Assembly (NCBI RefSeq): GCF_017916365.1
Contig: NZ_JAFMSU010000003.1
Span: 1 to 64,000 of the forward strand
Direction: 5' to 3'
DNA length: 64,000 bases
Origin: Rufibacter roseolus
Lineage (GTDB): Bacteria; Bacteroidota; Bacteroidia; Cytophagales; Hymenobacteraceae
Below are positions 52,674 through 61,800 of the stretch, piece by piece. Every line of letters begins with the position of its first letter. Positions within the stretch are counted from its first letter, which is position 1. Below the pieces are notes generated by a model. The model was not told the origin of the DNA and did not search any database. It was given only the letters and a program-made list of their open reading frames with translations. The translations under genes were made by a program, and so were the position numbers.

Positions 52674-53161
52674 AGAAAGGAAGTAATCTTGGTTCAGCAA
52701 CTGAAAAGCCTTGTTGACTTGTAAAAGACCTATCAAGATATTGACCTTCTTTAAAAGTCATAACTAAAGCAGGATACAAGAACAGGTTTCTCAAAACCAA
52801 GTCTCTCACAGCGTGTACCTTCTGAGTAAAAAAACATTCTTCAGCCTTCGGTTTAAGGATCTTAAACGAATAAACTTCTTAAATACGCTGCATACAGCCA
52901 AATACTCAGAAATCATCTTCTTACTATATTATAATTATTACATACAGCTACAAATAGATTCAAATCCCGTTTAAATTTTTAATTATTTTGATTTTCAGCT
53001 TTTTACCAAAGCTTTTATTGACACCCCCTGTTTAAACCCACTTCCTCTTTTTGGGCCACAGATTTAAAGAATACAATTTTTTAACACATTTTCAGAAACC
53101 CCACCACCCCAGGCCCGTTTACTATAGTCCCAACCGCGGTTACTAACCAAACAGCAGACCT

Positions 53162-53644
53162 ATGGATCAGACGAGAGACTTGAATACCGGTTCATACGAC
53201 CCCAATAATCCCAGGCCGCAAGGCACAGTTAACACCCAGAGAGGAGAATCCATGACCATTCCGGTCATTGAGGAACGCGTGCACTTAGACAAGCAGGTAG
53301 TGGAGAAAGGCAGTGTGCGCATTATCAAAGTGGTTAATGAGCAGGAGGTCCCGGTGAATATTCCCCTGATCCAGGAAGAACATGACATTCAGCGGGTACC
53401 CGTGAACCAATACGTAGATACCCCACCCCCGCCCATCCGGTACGAAGGCGATACCATGATCATTCCTATTGTACAGGAGGTGATGGTGGTAGAAAAACGG
53501 CTCATGGTGGTGGAGGAATTGCACATCACCAAAAACCGGGTGCAGACGCATGACGTGCAGCAAGTGAATCTCCGGAAAGAGGAAATACGCGTGGAGCGCA
53601 TTTCTGCCGACCAGTCCACCCCGCAGGGTCCAGCCCAGAGCTGA
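53162..53644 (+). CDS. DUF2382 stress protein, two half-repeats
   Basis: A 160-residue protein consisting mostly of two DUF2382-like half repeats: 'MTIPVIEERVHLDKQVVEKG' (residues 30-49) and 'TMIIPIVQEVMVVEKRLMVV' (about 97-116), each followed by an I/V-rich strand and 'RIERI/VERI'-type end. It lacks the PRC barrel and YflT-like domain of its neighbours. It lies 61 bases upstream of a third paralogue and is probably co-transcribed with it. Confidence 0.85.
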   Translation: MDQTRDLNTGSYDPNNPRPQGTVNTQRGESMTIPVIEERVHLDKQVVEKGSVRIIKVVNEQEVPVNIPLIQEEHDIQRVPVNQYVDTPPPPIRYEGDTMIIPIVQEVMVVEKRLMVVEELHITKNRVQTHDVQQVNLRKEEIRVERISADQSTPQGPAQS

Positions 53645-53705
53645 CACCCTCTACAACACCCCTATAACCTAAAATTCAAACATTCACTAACACACATCTA
53701 AAACT

Positions 53706-54797
53706 ATGGCACAAACAGTAATAGGAATTTTCGACAACAGAACAGAAGCTGATCGCGCGGTATCAGAATTGAAATCGCTGGGTATCAGTGATGACCGGAT
53801 TGATATATCCAGAGGCAGCAACACAACCGGCTCTTCATACGGAAGCGGCACCACCACTTCCGATTCTACATATACCAGTGGCACCACCACCAGAGACCGT
53901 GACAGTGATAAATACGATGGTATCGGCGGATTTTTCCGGTCTCTGTTCTCTGACGATGACGATAACGCCAGTACTTACTCCAACGTGGCCCGCCACAGCG
54001 ATTGCATTGTGACCGTGCATGCCCAGTCTTCTGAGGAAGCCCAACGCGCAGCCCGCATCCTGGACCAATACGGTTCTGTTGACGTAGACCAGCGCGCAAA
54101 TGAGTACGGCTACCGTTCAGGCGGCACCTTTGGCGGCGGCTCAGATGCCACCTATACCGGCTCCACTACCAACACTGCGCTTTCAGACACCGGCACAGGG
54201 TATACAGACACCACGCGTTCTGATTACGCAGATACAACTCGCGATGACCTCAACTCAGGCACCTCTATTCCCATCATTGAGGAAAACCTGGAAGTAGGCA
54301 AACGCGAAATAGAAACCGGCGGCGCCCGTCTGCGCAGCAGAATTGTGGAACGCCCCGTGGAAGAACACCTGCGGCTCCGCTCTGAGCACGTGCGCGTAGA
54401 ACGCCGCTCTGTGGACCGCCCGGCCTCAGATGCAGATTTCAACAGCTTCAGAGAAGGAGACATTGAACTGACTGAGCATGCCGAAGTGCCTGTGGTAAAC
54501 AAAGAAGCCCGCGTGGTAGAAGAAGTTTCCCTGGGCAAAGAGGTAGAGGAACGCGATGAAGTGGTCAGAGACACCGTACGCTCCACCGAGGTAGACGTGG
54601 ATGACCGGAACACCGACCGCAACCGTACCGGCACCGGCACTACTGATACTACCACCAATACCACCACTGGAACAACCGGTACCGGTACTACTGGCACTGG
54701 TACTGGGGTTGGTCAAGGCTATGGTGCCACGGGAACCGGCTTCACCAACACAGACCGCGACAGTGACAGCTTAACCAAAGACCCAACCCTTATCTAA
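53706..54797 (+). CDS. YflT-like/DUF2382 stress protein with Thr-rich tail
   Basis: A 363-residue protein: a YflT-like domain at 1-120 ('TVIGIFDNRTEADRAVSELK'), a Ser/Thr/Gly-rich linker, then DUF2382 at about 180-300 ('SIPIIEENLEVGKREIETGG' and 'REGDIELTEHAEVPVVNK'). A disordered Thr/Gly-rich C-terminus ('NTTTGTTGTGTTGTGTG') ends it. The low-complexity parts are unusual for the family's core. A Thr-rich repeat region in DNA at about 54630-54710 is prone to slippage. A terminator follows directly. Confidence 0.88.
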   Translation: MAQTVIGIFDNRTEADRAVSELKSLGISDDRIDISRGSNTTGSSYGSGTTTSDSTYTSGTTTRDRDSDKYDGIGGFFRSLFSDDDDNASTYSNVARHSDCIVTVHAQSSEEAQRAARILDQYGSVDVDQRANEYGYRSGGTFGGGSDATYTGSTTNTALSDTGTGYTDTTRSDYADTTRDDLNSGTSIPIIEENLEVGKREIETGGARLRSRIVERPVEEHLRLRSEHVRVERRSVDRPASDADFNSFREGDIELTEHAEVPVVNKEARVVEEVSLGKEVEERDEVVRDTVRSTEVDVDDRNTDRNRTGTGTTDTTTNTTTGTTGTGTTGTGTGVGQGYGATGTGFTNTDRDSDSLTKDPTLI

Positions 54798-54818
54798 GGG
54801 GAAAGGTCATTATAAGAT

Positions 54819-54854
54819 AAAAAGGCGGCTGCCCATGGGTAGCCGCCTTTTTGT
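54819..54854 (+). terminator. Terminator after DUF2382 cluster
   Basis: AAAAAGGCGGCT (54819-54830) pairs with AGCCGCCTTTTT (54841-54852), with an inner CCCATGGG loop. Confidence 0.88.
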
Positions 54855-54979
54855 TTCAAAGCCAAACCCATTGCCACAACAGAAGAACATAAGGCCAACC
54901 CCGCAAAAGTTTATATCTTGGCACGTCGCACTGATCGAAAAATGCCGGCGCTTCCCCGAAGGTGGCGTCTTTTGTTACC

Positions 54980-55015
54980 GTTCAGGGCCTGGTTTTAAAA
55001 AAATGCCCTATAAAC
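54980..55015. repeat. Dispersed palindrome copy in 5' leader
   Basis: GTTCAGGGC and GCCCTATAAAC flank CTGGTTTTAAAAAAAT. The right arm ends 3 bases before the esterase ATG at 55019, so this copy could act on translation or lie at the end of the preceding transcript. Confidence 0.55.
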
Positions 55016-55018
55016 AAC

Positions 55019-55945
55019 ATGAGATTTGCCCTGCTGCTCCTAGCCCTGCTTTTAACCGGTTTGGTTTCTACAGCCCAGAACCAGAAATTCACCACCCTCA
55101 CCTATTACCAGGATGACACCCTGAAACTGGAACTGGACCTTTTCCTGCCCAAAAAGCCAGGCAAGCAGAAATTGCCGCTGGTATTGTTTGAGCACGGCGG
55201 AGGCTTCTCGGGTGGGGAGCGCAGCAGCGGGCACAGCTTCAGCGCTTACCTGGCAGAAAAGGGCTACGCCGCGGCCACGCTCACCTACACGTTGTACATG
55301 AAGAACAAGAACTTCGGCTGCGACGGCAAACTGCCCGAGAAGATCAAAGCTTTCCAATACGGGGCCAATGACTTCTGGCTGGCCACTGCCTTCTTTCTCC
55401 AGAACGCTGACAAATACAACCTGGATGTTTCCAAAATATTCCTGGCCGGCAGCAGCGCCGGGGCCGAGGCCGCCCTCCACGCCGCCTTCTGGGATTACAA
55501 AACCATGAACCTGTACCCCAAGAACCCGCTGCCCGCCAACTTCAAATACAAAGGCCTTATCTCCGGGTCCGGGGCGCTTATGGACCTGAACCTGATTACG
55601 CCCCAGAACATGATACCGGCACTTTTCTTCCATGGCAACGCCGATCCCGTGGTGCCCTACGGTACCGCCGCCCACCATTACTGCCCTACCAACGCTTCTA
55701 ACTGGCTTTTGCTGCACGGGTCCTACTCTATCTATCAGCATCTGGTGAAACTGAACGGCAGCACTCGCCTGGTTACCTATTGTGGCGGCGGTCACGAGTT
55801 CAGCGGAGAACTGTTCCACAAGAACCAGCAGATTTTAGTTGATTTTCTGGATAGTGTACTGGCCGGCCAGAAAACGCAGGAGCACTTGATTGTATCCACG
55901 GGCAAAACCAATGAACGCTCCAAAGCCTACCAATTCTGTGATTAA
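55019..55945 (+). CDS. Exported alpha/beta hydrolase esterase
   Basis: A 308-residue protein with a signal peptide ('LLLALLLTGLVSTAQ'). 'LFEHGGGFSGGERSSG' is the HGGG-type oxyanion hole, 'LAGSSAGAEAALHAA' holds nucleophile Ser, 'HGNADPVVPYG' the acid and 'CGGGHEFSG' the base His, as in carboxylesterases and feruloyl-esterase-like enzymes. It may deacetylate or de-esterify polysaccharides, in line with the neighbouring GH26 protein, but this is inference. ATG at 55019 begins the signal; the upstream frame is part of the palindrome. Confidence 0.85.
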   Translation: MRFALLLLALLLTGLVSTAQNQKFTTLTYYQDDTLKLELDLFLPKKPGKQKLPLVLFEHGGGFSGGERSSGHSFSAYLAEKGYAAATLTYTLYMKNKNFGCDGKLPEKIKAFQYGANDFWLATAFFLQNADKYNLDVSKIFLAGSSAGAEAALHAAFWDYKTMNLYPKNPLPANFKYKGLISGSGALMDLNLITPQNMIPALFFHGNADPVVPYGTAAHHYCPTNASNWLLLHGSYSIYQHLVKLNGSTRLVTYCGGGHEFSGELFHKNQQILVDFLDSVLAGQKTQEHLIVSTGKTNERSKAYQFCD

Positions 55946-55964
55946 GCGGAGTATAGCAAGCTCT

Positions 55965-55999
55965 ATTTTGAGGCTGTTTTAAGCAAAACGTATCTAAAA
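55965..55999. repeat. Dispersed palindrome copy
   Basis: ATTTTGAGGC and CGTATCTAAAA flank TGTTTTAAGCAAAA. It is just past the esterase stop. Confidence 0.5.
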
Positions 56000-56021
56000 A
56001 GGAAAGGCACTTGAGTCTTCC

Positions 56022-56423
56022 CTAGGAACCTCTTACCTCGGGCTGGAAGAAGACTTGCTTGTACGCCGGGAATTGCGCCTGGATCTTCTCCCTCAACCTT
56101 TGGATGGTGCCGGAGACTTCGTCGCTGAAGATGTTCTCCTGAAATACCAGGGGCAGCAGCAGAATATTCTATTCCGGGGCCATATACATAGACATGGGTT
56201 TGTCCACCTTCCAGGTGGCCTCATCGGCTTTTACCAGGGCTACAATGGCCTGCAGGTTCTCGGCATCGGCACTCTCGCCCATCAACAGGCTTCGGCTTTC
56301 CCTGGCCAGCAGAACGGAAATGGAGATCAGGATTAGCCCGATGATGATGATGGAAGGGATGCCGTCAAAATACGGGTTCTGGAACTCCAAAGGAACGGTG
56401 GCCCGCTGCCGGTTGAATTCTGC
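56022..56423 (-). pseudogene. Decayed cation diffusion facilitator transporter
   Basis: Minus-strand reading gives pieces of a CDF efflux protein in order: 'EFNRQRATVP', then 'NPYFDGIPSIIIIGLILISI', 'VLLARESRSLLMGESAD', 'KPMSMYMAPE', an in-frame TAG near 56165, and 'LREKIQAQFPAYKQVFFQPE'. These match the C-terminal third of CDF proteins as known from the family. The join 'RATVP-LEFQNPYFDG' skips the roughly 40 residues usually between these segments, so there is an internal deletion as well as a nonsense codon, and the N-terminal two-thirds are missing. It is a relic, not an active gene. Confidence 0.7.
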
Positions 56424-56465
56424 TCACCAAATCTCCTTCCCCCTTTCCTTTAAGGCAGAAAACAA

Positions 56466-56515
56466 AAAACCCGTTTAAGGGCCGATTTCTTCAAAACGGC
56501 CCTTAAACGGGTTTT
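56466..56515. repeat. Dispersed palindrome copy with perfect 19-bp arms
   Basis: AAAACCCGTTTAAGGGCCG (56466-56484) is the exact reverse complement of 56497-56515 around ATTTCTTCAAAA, with T runs. It sits 22 bases past the mannanase stop on the minus strand and is a convincing terminator. Confidence 0.85.
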
Positions 56516-56537
56516 CTTTGATGACAAGCGTGGGTGA

Positions 56538-57674
56538 CTAGAAGACGCCCAGGAATTTTCGTCGCTTGTAGATGTTCTTCAGGTCCTTCTCAAACAGGGT
56601 GTAAGGGTCTTGGTAGAACTTTAGGAAATTCTGCTCACTCACCTGTCCGGGGAAGGGGGCATAGTAGTGGGTGGGGCTGCTGGTATCATTGCGCCAGACT
56701 AATACATAAGACAGACGCATGGGATACTTCTTCATGGTCGCCAGCAAAGTGTTCGTCCACCAGGTGGTGTTGGGGATAGACTCCAGGCCGGTCTCGGTGA
56801 AGGCAGCCAGTTTATTCGCTTTGCGGGCGTAATCAGACAGGATTTTGAGTTTGTAGGCGGCGGTATCAATGGCGTAGCGGTCGCGGCCCATGTCACCGTA
56901 ATTGTCCATGCCCACCATGTCCACGTATTTGTCGCCGGGATAACGCTCCAGGAACTCGGCCTCAGAGTGGAACCTGTTATCTGGGGAGAAGGCGTAGATG
57001 AAGTTGTGCACCCCCAGGCTGTCGCGGAGGTAAGAGACGGTGAACTGCCATAATGAGATAAACTCCTCGCGGCTGGTGTGCGGCTTGCCCCACCAGAACC
57101 ATCCGCCGTCAAACTCATGGAAAGGCCGGAAAATAATGGGCACCAGTTTACCGTCGGCGCCTTTGACACTGTGCGCCCAATCGCCAATGCCGCGCAGAAT
57201 CTCCTTGTACTGCTCATGCGCCTCGCCGCCGGGGATAATGTACTTCACCGCCGGTAAAGAAAGAGAGTCTACCCAGTAGAATCCGCCCTTAGACACAGGG
57301 TTGGAGAAATGCCAGGCGGCCGTGGTCACGCCGCCCCGGTTGTAGGTATCAACCACGTTCTGCCGCACTTCTTCCTTCGCCGCCTGGATGGCCTCGGGCG
57401 AACGCCCCGAGAAACCGCTGAAGTCAACCCCAATCACCGCCGGATGTGATCCCGTCACCGATTTCACATCGGAACGGTCTTTCCCGCTGAACCAGCCGTG
57501 CCCGTATTCGGTGGCGTGCTGGTGCCCGAACAAGGTATGTTTTTTGGCCAGTTTACCTAAATTCTGATACAGAGCCCGGGTTTCTGGGGTGGCTTTCCGG
57601 TCAATGGGCCGGCCGCCCACACAACCAACCAGGAACAACACCCCGGCCACTAAAATATTGGTGATTCTGTGCAT
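56538..57674 (-). CDS. GH26 beta-mannanase-like lipoprotein
   Basis: A 378-residue lipoprotein: signal 'ILVAGVLFLVGC' with Cys18 lipidated. The glycoside hydrolase family 26 core shows 'HQHATEYGHGW', acid/base Glu in 'IIFRPFHEFDGGWFWWG', nucleophile Glu in 'AAFTETGLESIPN', and the terminal 'YVLVWRNDTSSPTHYYAP'. It would cut beta-1,4-mannan or related glycans at the cell surface. No SusC/SusD pair is nearby, so this is not a complete utilisation locus. ATG at 57672-57674 starts the lipoprotein signal. Confidence 0.92.
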   Translation of the reverse strand: MHRITNILVAGVLFLVGCVGGRPIDRKATPETRALYQNLGKLAKKHTLFGHQHATEYGHGWFSGKDRSDVKSVTGSHPAVIGVDFSGFSGRSPEAIQAAKEEVRQNVVDTYNRGGVTTAAWHFSNPVSKGGFYWVDSLSLPAVKYIIPGGEAHEQYKEILRGIGDWAHSVKGADGKLVPIIFRPFHEFDGGWFWWGKPHTSREEFISLWQFTVSYLRDSLGVHNFIYAFSPDNRFHSEAEFLERYPGDKYVDMVGMDNYGDMGRDRYAIDTAAYKLKILSDYARKANKLAAFTETGLESIPNTTWWTNTLLATMKKYPMRLSYVLVWRNDTSSPTHYYAPFPGQVSEQNFLKFYQDPYTLFEKDLKNIYKRRKFLGVF

Positions 57675-57957
57675 AGGTAAGGTTTTGGAACACAATAACC
57701 TGCAAGATAGCACGCAGCCGCAGGTTATTCAATCTGGCAGTTGGTTTTAGCGGTCCCAAGCCCTTTTACCAAGGCAAAACCGCCCCTATCAATTCAGAAT
57801 CCATATTTAGACAAAAATAATTCTTCTGCGTTTTCCTGTGCGAAATTGCGCTACCAGCATGTTATAATTCATATTTTTACATACCTTGCCCCCACAGACG
57901 GCAACAATGTCATTTTGGCTTTTATTATATCACTCCCAAAACGAGGCATAAGTTACC

Positions 57958-58395
57958 ATGCATATTGACCTACAACCAGAACTCATTCACCAGGATGACT
58001 ATCTAAAGGTGGAAGTTGACGAGCGCGCCAAATACATTTATGTGGAATGGCTGCAAGCGCCGGCCACCGAGGAGTTCAGGAAATCTTTCAGGCTGGCGGG
58101 AATGATCTCTCTGGATAAAAAGTGCGAGTACTGGCTCAGTGACGCCCGTCCCATTCCGTTCCTGGATTTTGGGGACCAGAATTGGATTCTCAGGGAAATG
58201 AAGCCCCTGCTGCGTACCTCCAGCCTAAAAAAGTACGCCCGGTTATCTTCCATGGAAAGCATCAACCTGCTGGACATTCACCGCATTTACAGCTCCATTG
58301 CCGAAGATGACAAAGGTGAATTCAAAACCCAGTTTGAATCTTTCACCAGCAAACAGGCCGCGCTAGACTGGCTTTTCGCAGAATTTGACCAATAG
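57958..58395 (+). CDS. STAS-like protein
   Basis: A 145-residue cytoplasmic protein with the same general layout as the gene at 24913. An opening strand pair ('LKVEVDERAKYIYVEWLQA') is followed by a helix and strand 'CEYWLSDARPIPFLDFGDQ', and a final amphipathic helix 'SKQAALDWLFAEFDQ'. No motif for catalysis is seen. It may be a regulatory or scaffolding protein; the assignment to STAS/SpoIIAA-like folds is by shape only. Confidence 0.65.
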   Translation: MHIDLQPELIHQDDYLKVEVDERAKYIYVEWLQAPATEEFRKSFRLAGMISLDKKCEYWLSDARPIPFLDFGDQNWILREMKPLLRTSSLKKYARLSSMESINLLDIHRIYSSIAEDDKGEFKTQFESFTSKQAALDWLFAEFDQ

Positions 58396-58578
58396 AATTT
58401 CTGAGAGTTGCTATAGTTGAACTATAGGTTGATTCGCTGCTCAGAGACTTTCTATAATATCCCCTTTTACAAGGGACTGCGAGCCGGATTTTGCCCCTCT
58501 GGAGAATCACTGTATAACTGCCGGTAAAATTGCTTTTGAGGAGCGTCAACCATCCCAATATAGCAAATTCAGGAGGAA

Positions 58579-58622
58579 GCTGTTTTCGGGCTTTTTTTTC
58601 TGAAACAGGCTTAATACAGCTC
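58579..58622. repeat. Dispersed palindrome copy
   Basis: AGCTGTTTTCGGGC and GGCTTAATACAGCT flank TTTTTTTTCTGAAACA. Confidence 0.6.
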
Positions 58623-58695
58623 CGCTTTGATTAATTCAAATTCTCCAAACTCAATGCGAAAACAAGCTTTTCCCAGGACTTTAGATTGTGCTTTT

Positions 58696-58731
58696 GTTTT
58701 GAAGAACTTTTGCCAAAACTAGGCTTAAAAC
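58696..58731. repeat. Dispersed palindrome copy
   Basis: GTTTTGAAGAACTTTTGCC and GGCTTAAAAC flank AAAACTA. Confidence 0.5.
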
Positions 58732-58864
58732 CTCCTCCTGCTAAAGGCCTTTTCGCCCTTTTAATCTTGGCTGTTAAGACCTAAAATATTTTACTTTTTC
58801 TATGTATTCGGTCTTAAACTATTTGTAAGTTTAGAGAAGAAAGACACGTCATTTCTTCTTCCCT

Positions 58865-61800
58865 ATGCAACCCCCAAAAACCGCTTCTGCCTGGTTTAAA
58901 CCAATCCATTTACTGGTGTTGGCCCTTCTGTTTCACCTTTCTGGCTGCGGCGGAAAAAGCGATGAACTCCGGCTGGAGCAAAAGAACTTTGAGGCCCAGA
59001 TTGCCCAGGAACAGAACCTGGTGTTTACCTTTGACAAAGACCTGATAACAGACTCGCTGCTGAACCAGTGGGACACCATTCCTTACCTGCAGATCACACC
59101 CAAGGTGAAAGGCAAATACAAGTGGACGGCCCCCAACGAGCTGGTGTTTTCCCCCGATCAGTCCTTCGCTCCCAGCACCGATTACCGCGCCGAGCTCACG
59201 CCTCAGTTGCTGCGCCACTCTGCCACCAAGTACAAGATCCCGGCGGGGCAGGACCTTCGGTTCCATACGCCTTACCTAACGCTCACCTCGGCGAAGGCTT
59301 ACTGGACCCAGAACGAGAACAACCCAACCCAACTGGAGGCCAACCTGCTGTTCGACTTCAACTATCCGGTTCCTTTCCAGAATTTGCGCGATAAACTCAA
59401 AGTCTACCACGGCTCCACGGAGTTGCCAGTAGAACTGGTGAGCGGAGGCCGGGAAAATGTATCGGTGAAGGTGAAAGGGCTGGAGCAGGCCACCCAGGGC
59501 GAGATTCCGGTGCGGGTGTACGTAGAGAAGGGACTTTCCACTCCCGGCAGCAACCACGCTACCCCAGAACCGGAGCAGCAAACTGTGGAAGTCCCCAGCC
59601 GCGAGCAGATGCAGGTGATGGAAGTGGTGGCGCTGCAGGAAGAAGGCCAGGACAAAATCTTCGTGCTCACCTCCCAGCCCGTGGCCAACACCGATGTGAC
59701 CTCGCTCGTTTCCCTGAACCCCAGTCGGGATTACACCGTGGAGCGCTTGGAGAACGGCCTGGTGTTGAGCGGCACGTTCACCTCGGAACAAACCTACAGA
59801 TTAGCTATTTCTAGCGAGTTGAGCGGCGTGGTGGGCAAACCTTTGGGCAAGGCCTATGAACATCCGGTTACGTTTGAATCCTCCAAGCCTATGGTGGCCT
59901 TTGTGAACCGCAAGAGTATTTACCTGAGCAGTGCCGGCGCCCGCAACATTGCCCTGAACCTCACGCAGGTGCCCCGGGTGAAAGTGAGCATCAGCAAGGT
60001 GTTTGAGAACAACATCCTGCGGTACCTGCAGGACGGCAAAACCTACGACGGCCACTACGACGAGGAAACCGAGGAATATTACGAGTCTTCTTACTACGCC
60101 ATCAACGAAGACAACGGCAAAACCATTTTTGAGCGGGAGTACGAGACCAGCAGCCTGCGTAAACAAGGCAAAAACCACCTCCTGAACCTGGACCTGGAAG
60201 ACCTGGACTTTGACAGCCAATTCAAAGGCCTGTACGTGATCACCGTCTCCAGCACCGATAATAACTGGCTCAAAGACTCCAAGATCATCTCGGTTTCTGA
60301 CATCGGGCTCATCGCGAAGCAGGGCAAAAACGAAGTGCTGGTGTTCGCCAACTCCATCCGCACCGCCGAGGTGCTGCCAGAGGTGGAGGTCCGGTTTATC
60401 AGCACGAACAACCAGGTCATCCACAAAGCCACCACCGACAAAGACGGCGTGGCACGCTTTCCGGACATCAACAAAACCGCCGATGGCTTCAAAATTGGTC
60501 TCATCACCGCCCGCCATGGCGATGACTTCAACTACCTGCCCTACTCCCAGACCCAGGTGAACACCTCCCGCTTTGACGTGGGCGGCAAACGCATGGCCGA
60601 CCTGCATTACGATGCTTTTATTTACGGCGACCGCGACCTGTACCGCCCCGGCGACACCGTCCACGTGAACACCTTGGTGCGCACTCCGTCCTGGCAAACC
60701 GTGGCTGGCTTACCGGTGAAAGTTAAACTGCTGCTGCCCAACGGCAAAGAGTACCGCAGCCTCAAAGGCACTCTCAACCAGGAAGGCTCCTACGAAGCCA
60801 GATTTATTCTAAGCCCCTCGGTGGTGACCGGCACGTACACACTAGAGGTTTACTCCGGGAACGATGTGCTCCTGAACTCCCGCAAAATCGGCGTGGAGGA
60901 ATTCATGCCCGATCGGCTGAAAGTGACCACTGTTCTGAATAAAACCGATTTACGGGCCGGGGAACAAGTAAGCGTGAATCTTACGGCGCAGAACCTGTTC
61001 GGGCCGCCCGCGGCCCGCCGCAATTATGAGGTGCAACTCAGCTTGAAAAAGAAATCCTTTGAAGCGCCTCGCTACCCAGACTATACCTTTGAACTGAACA
61101 ACTCCGCTGAGGTGAACCTGCAGAACAGCGTGCGCCAGGGCCAGACGGATGAACAAGGGAAAGGCCAGGAAACGTTTGAACTGCACGGTTTCCAGGATGT
61201 GGGGCTGCTGGAAGGATCTTTGTTCACCACCGTCTTTGACGAGACTGGCCGGCCCGTGAACCGCCTCAACCGGTTCAACGTGAGCACGCAGTACGCCTTC
61301 TTCGGAATCCGGAAGTTTGATTCTTATGTGAGCACGCGTCAGCAGATGCAGGTGCCCATCATCGCTCTGAATGCCCAGGGCCAGCACATCGACACCAAGG
61401 TACAGGTGCAGTTGGTGCGCTACACCTATGAAACAGTGATGGAGCGCTATTCTGAGAACTACAACTACAAATCGCAGCGCCGGGCCAGTGTGTTGCTCAA
61501 TACGGTCATGCAGGTGCCCAAAGAAGGGACCACCGTGCGGTTCACCCCTGCTACTTCCGGCGAGTATGAGCTGCGCGTGATGCGGCCCGGCGCCTACAAC
61601 TACGTGGCCCAGGAGTTCTACGCCTACGGCTGGGGCGATACCGAGAGCACGTCTTTTGAAGTGAACACCGAAGGCGAAGTAGACATTGCCCTGGACAAGG
61701 AAACCTACGAAGTGGGCGATGATGCCCGCATCCTGTTCAAGTCTCCGTTTGCCGGCAAGATTCTGGTGACCGTGGAGCAGAACAAAGTCCTAAGCTACCA

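Larger units (their letters stand above)
52477..53161. other. AT-rich gap between stress genes
   Basis: It holds a terminator (52493-52552) and a palindrome copy (52638-52673). The region 52850-53000 is very AT-rich. A 64-codon frame at 52615-52809 runs through the palindrome and is not credible. Confidence 0.5.
58396..58864. other. Gene-free stretch with two palindrome copies
   Basis: It contains palindrome copies at 58579-58622 and 58696-58731. No promoter box of the TAnnTTTG type is convincing before the macroglobulin gene. No gene is recognised. Confidence 0.5.

Noticed and set aside
52615-52809. 64-codon minus-strand frame in the stress-gene gap
   Set aside because: It includes a palindrome copy and lacks coding features.
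59801-60697. Antisense frame (298 codons) opposite the macroglobulin
   Set aside because: The plus strand is an unbroken macroglobulin frame with a thioester motif and lipobox.
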